From contig NZ_WAAU01000012.1 in the NCBI RefSeq assembly GCF_008806755.1, positions 220-64,219 of the forward strand: a DNA stretch of 64,000 nucleotides, given 5' to 3'. Of the stretch, positions 61,848-64,000 are shown in pieces. Each line of letters opens with the position of its first letter. Positions within the stretch are counted from its first letter, which is position 1. The notes beneath the pieces were generated by a model. That model saw nothing but the letters and a program-made list of their open reading frames with translations. It did not search any database and was not told the DNA's origin. Made by a program: the position numbers and the translations under genes. Source of the DNA: Tenacibaculum aiptasiae (GTDB taxonomy: Bacteria > Bacteroidota > Bacteroidia > Flavobacteriales > Flavobacteriaceae).

Positions 61848-62342
61848 ATGAAACATTTATTAAAAATCTTTTTATTCCTAGTTACAACGTCGGTTTTGAC
61901 CTCTTGTAATACTAAAGAAACTTATAAACCAGTGCAAGGTCAGTGGATTAAAGGTACTGATCAAGAAAAACTAAAAACCATTGAATCGCAATTTAGAGGC
62001 TTCGACAAGGCTATGGTTGAAGTCGGATACCGATATCAAGAATTGTACTGGGCAGGTCAGGATGAAAATTGGGACTATGCCAACTACCAGCTAAACAAAA
62101 TTAATAAAGCTATAAAACTAGGTCTTATACGCAGACCCAAACGAGCTGCTTCAGCTGAGAACTTTTTAAACTATGTAATTCCTGAAGTTAAAAAATCAAT
62201 TACTGCTAAGAATAAAGAAACGTTTAATAAAAACTTTGAAATGATGCGTACCAATTGTACCAGTTGTCATATGGCTGAAAGGAAACCTTCTTTCACCGTT
62301 CAAATTCCAACACACAGACTTTCTCCTATTAGAAAAGAATAA
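61848..62342 (+). CDS. Small mono-heme c-type cytochrome lipoprotein
   Basis: 164 aa. The lipobox is LTSC (C20). One heme c motif lies near the C-terminus, CTSCH (C137-H141), in a helical domain (IESQFRGFDKAMVEVGYRYQELYWAGQDENWDYANYQLNKINKAIKLG) that resembles cytochrome c class II-like folds. It starts 10 bp after the previous cytochrome and is the last gene of the operon before a strong terminator. Confidence 0.8.
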   Translation: MKHLLKIFLFLVTTSVLTSCNTKETYKPVQGQWIKGTDQEKLKTIESQFRGFDKAMVEVGYRYQELYWAGQDENWDYANYQLNKINKAIKLGLIRRPKRAASAENFLNYVIPEVKKSITAKNKETFNKNFEMMRTNCTSCHMAERKPSFTVQIPTHRLSPIRKE

Positions 62343-62360
62343 TAGTTTGTTAAAAATCAA

Positions 62361-62392
62361 AAGACAGTGATCATTCGTTCACTGTCTTTTTT
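62361..62392. terminator. Terminator between convergent genes
   Basis: AAGACAGTGA-TCATTCGT-TCACTGTCTT has a perfect 10-bp stem and T-run. It ends the cytochrome operon and the manA gene. Confidence 0.88.
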
Positions 62393-62443
62393 ACTACTGC
62401 TGCTTCTTTTGTTTTCTAATTAAATTCAACTGTAATAGTATTT

Positions 62444-63670
62444 TTACTGAGGTACTTTTGCTTTGTAAATTACCGCAGTGTCTGTTGTTTTTATTTTGTA
62501 TTTACTGCCTGCTTTAAAAAATACAGACTCTCCTTTTTTAAGATATAATGACGATTTTTCTTCTAAAACATCCACTTCTCCACCAATCACAATTAAAATC
62601 TCTACTGTTTTAGCTTCCGACTTATAAATCTCTCCCTTAGAAAGATTGATCTTACTCAGTTCAAAATCTTTTGCTTCTGTAGTATACACACGCTCTAAAC
62701 CATCTTCCTGCAAGTCTCCCAATAATATATTTGGAATTGTTTCTTCAAAAAGTACATGCTTTAAAAGTTCTGGAACATCCACGTGTTTTTGGGTCAATCC
62801 ACCTCTTAAAACATTATCAGAGTTTGCCATCAGTTCAATGTTTTGCCCTTCTAAATAGGCATGCGGCATTCCTGCTTTCTGATAAATCGCTTCTCCTTCA
62901 TTTGCCTTAACAATGTTGAAAAAATAGATTGAAAAAATCCCTCTGTCTAAATCGTTCTTATCAGTCGAAGTCGCTACTGCCTTAGCAGCCCAATAATCTG
63001 GCGAACTTTTTTCTAATTTGTTTTCCTTATACAAAGGCATTATCCTGTCAATTAAAGGAGCTAACATTGTATTTGTTTCCTCTTTTGACTTTTCCATCAC
63101 ATTCTTATACAAACCAAAATATCCTTGATTTTCAAAAATGCTAACTAAATCGGTAAACTCAGGTGTTGCTTTTAAAACTTTCATCAGTTTTTCTTCTGAT
63201 AAAAAACCGTGCAACAACCAAAATTCGCTTAATGCAACCATAATTTCTGGCTTATGGTTATCGTCTTTATAATTTCTATGAGGCGCCGTTAATGGTATGC
63301 CTAATTCATTTTCGTATTTAAATCCTTTTTCTGCTTCAATTTTACTAGGATGTACCTGAATTGACAACATCTTATTTACATCCAATACTTTGAATAAGAA
63401 AGGTAGTTTCCCATAGGTATCCACCGTTTTTTTGCTCAAGCACTTTTTTAAGTTTGCTTTTAAATACTCCCTTAATGATAAGTTTCCTTGCGATGTTTTA
63501 ATTACCGAAGGTGCTTTGATATGAGCGCCTAGCCAATATTCAGCGGTTTTTACATTGGAGATTTTATTATTCAATAATGTTGAAATATACTTTTTTCCTC
63601 CCCATGCATAGTTTTGTACTTTTCCCTTAAGGGCAAACATGTTAAACGATTGTGATGTATTACTTATCAT
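62444..63670 (-). CDS. manA: Mannose-6-phosphate isomerase, class I
   Basis: 408 aa. The zinc site motifs are IQVHPS (Q and H, about 102-107) and DDNHKPEI (H and E, about 136-143). The substrate loop and the cupin core are complete (GMPHAYLEGQNIELMANSDNVLRGGLTQKHVDVPEL). It converts fructose-6-phosphate and mannose-6-phosphate. The start overlaps the upstream glycosyltransferase stop as ATGA, so both genes are likely co-translated and feed a mannose-containing polysaccharide. Confidence 0.93.
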   Translation of the reverse strand: MISNTSQSFNMFALKGKVQNYAWGGKKYISTLLNNKISNVKTAEYWLGAHIKAPSVIKTSQGNLSLREYLKANLKKCLSKKTVDTYGKLPFLFKVLDVNKMLSIQVHPSKIEAEKGFKYENELGIPLTAPHRNYKDDNHKPEIMVALSEFWLLHGFLSEEKLMKVLKATPEFTDLVSIFENQGYFGLYKNVMEKSKEETNTMLAPLIDRIMPLYKENKLEKSSPDYWAAKAVATSTDKNDLDRGIFSIYFFNIVKANEGEAIYQKAGMPHAYLEGQNIELMANSDNVLRGGLTQKHVDVPELLKHVLFEETIPNILLGDLQEDGLERVYTTEAKDFELSKINLSKGEIYKSEAKTVEILIVIGGEVDVLEEKSSLYLKKGESVFFKAGSKYKIKTTDTAVIYKAKVPQ

Positions 63671-64000
63671 AACACTATATGCTTTTTAAAGCTCAGAATT
63701 TCATCTATTGAGAAGATGTCTCTTAAAATTCTACTTTTCTTTCTATTCTTAAATAAATCAGTTCCTAGTTTAATTTGAGTTTTCAATGCTTTAAAATAGC
63801 TTAGCATGTTAGGTCTCATATAAACTATATAATCAATATCTGTTCTGCTAAATAAATACCTAGCACCAGCTTTAACAGCTGCATTGATACCTTTATTCTT
63901 TTTAATATCTAAAATTGATATGTCAATTTTCGCATCATCTCTAATTACCTTTAAGGCTTTTAGCGTATTGTCTTTACTTCCATTGTTTATAAAACATATT
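63667..64000 (-). CDS. Glycosyltransferase (family 2-like), C-terminal part only
   Basis: 110 residues are visible; the N-terminus lies beyond the window. The sequence ICFINNGSKDNTLKALKVI.. DISILDIKKNKGINAAVKAGARYLFSR is the NDGSxDxT and KNxGxxxAxxxG pattern of GT2 enzymes, with a short C-terminal extension. It ends with TGA at 63667-63669, overlapping the manA ATG. Confidence 0.75.
   Translation of the reverse strand, partial: ICFINNGSKDNTLKALKVIRDDAKIDISILDIKKNKGINAAVKAGARYLFSRTDIDYIVYMRPNMLSYFKALKTQIKLGTDLFKNRKKSRILRDIFSIDEILSFKKHIVL

Overview
This window is AT-rich flavobacterial DNA. The evidence is TonB receptor/DUF4249 and FecI/FecR/TonB-receptor gene pairs, DUF3667 and DUF4974-type domains, many SxxC lipoproteins, LytS/LytR and AraC/7TM regulators, and GTG/TTG starts with weak ribosome binding sites. 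A Tenacibaculum- or Polaribacter-like member of the Flavobacteriaceae is my best guess, but the genus is inference. I see no rRNA, tRNA, CRISPR array, transposase or integrase.

Left part (1-32.4 kb), ordinary chromosome. It opens with the N-terminal 1827 residues of a giant secreted repeat protein on the minus strand. A TPR/LuxR-type regulator then diverges from an ECF sigma / FecR anti-sigma / TonB receptor operon. Next come a MalY/PatB-type lyase, a membrane protein and a Cys-rich exported protein, which diverge from an OmpR-type two-component system across four direct repeats. A ribosomal-protection (Tet/EF-G-like) GTPase diverges from a Crp/Fnr regulator, DoxX and tautomerase group carrying two GTGA-N6-TCAC palindromes. 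A beta-propeller protein, a metalloprotease-like lipoprotein, a TonB receptor/DUF4249 pair, two AraC regulators and an Ig-repeat lipoprotein complete this part.

Middle part (about 32.5-54.9 kb), the most interesting region. About 20 small, unrelated, mostly unknown genes all lie on the plus strand and are separated by related but variable repeat elements. Several elements begin with a xxYAAC-like box and end with a GTTRxxx-like box, and they contain inner inverted arms such as GTATAAA/TTTATAC. At many units, the sequence just after one element is the reverse complement of the sequence that ends the same unit (12 of 12 bases in the best case). This is the signature of integron gene cassettes bounded by attC sites. 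I therefore interpret the region as an integron-like cassette array without a visible integrase. Its cargo includes a Septu-type ATPase/HNH pair, a pentapeptide-repeat membrane protein paired with a NACHT NTPase, immunity-type proteins (Imm26-like, SMI1/KNR4), HEAT and TPR proteins, lipoproteins and an MlaD-like lipoprotein. Two cargo genes carry frameshifts, one of them at an exact A AAA AAG slippery heptamer.

Right part (54.9-64 kb), ordinary chromosome. A LytR/LytS two-component pair diverges from a porin / imelysin / di-heme oxidoreductase / cytochrome operon. A LytTR-style pair of 9-bp direct repeats with a 12-bp gap lies between them. The window ends with manA and the C-terminus of a glycosyltransferase, coupled by an ATGA overlap.
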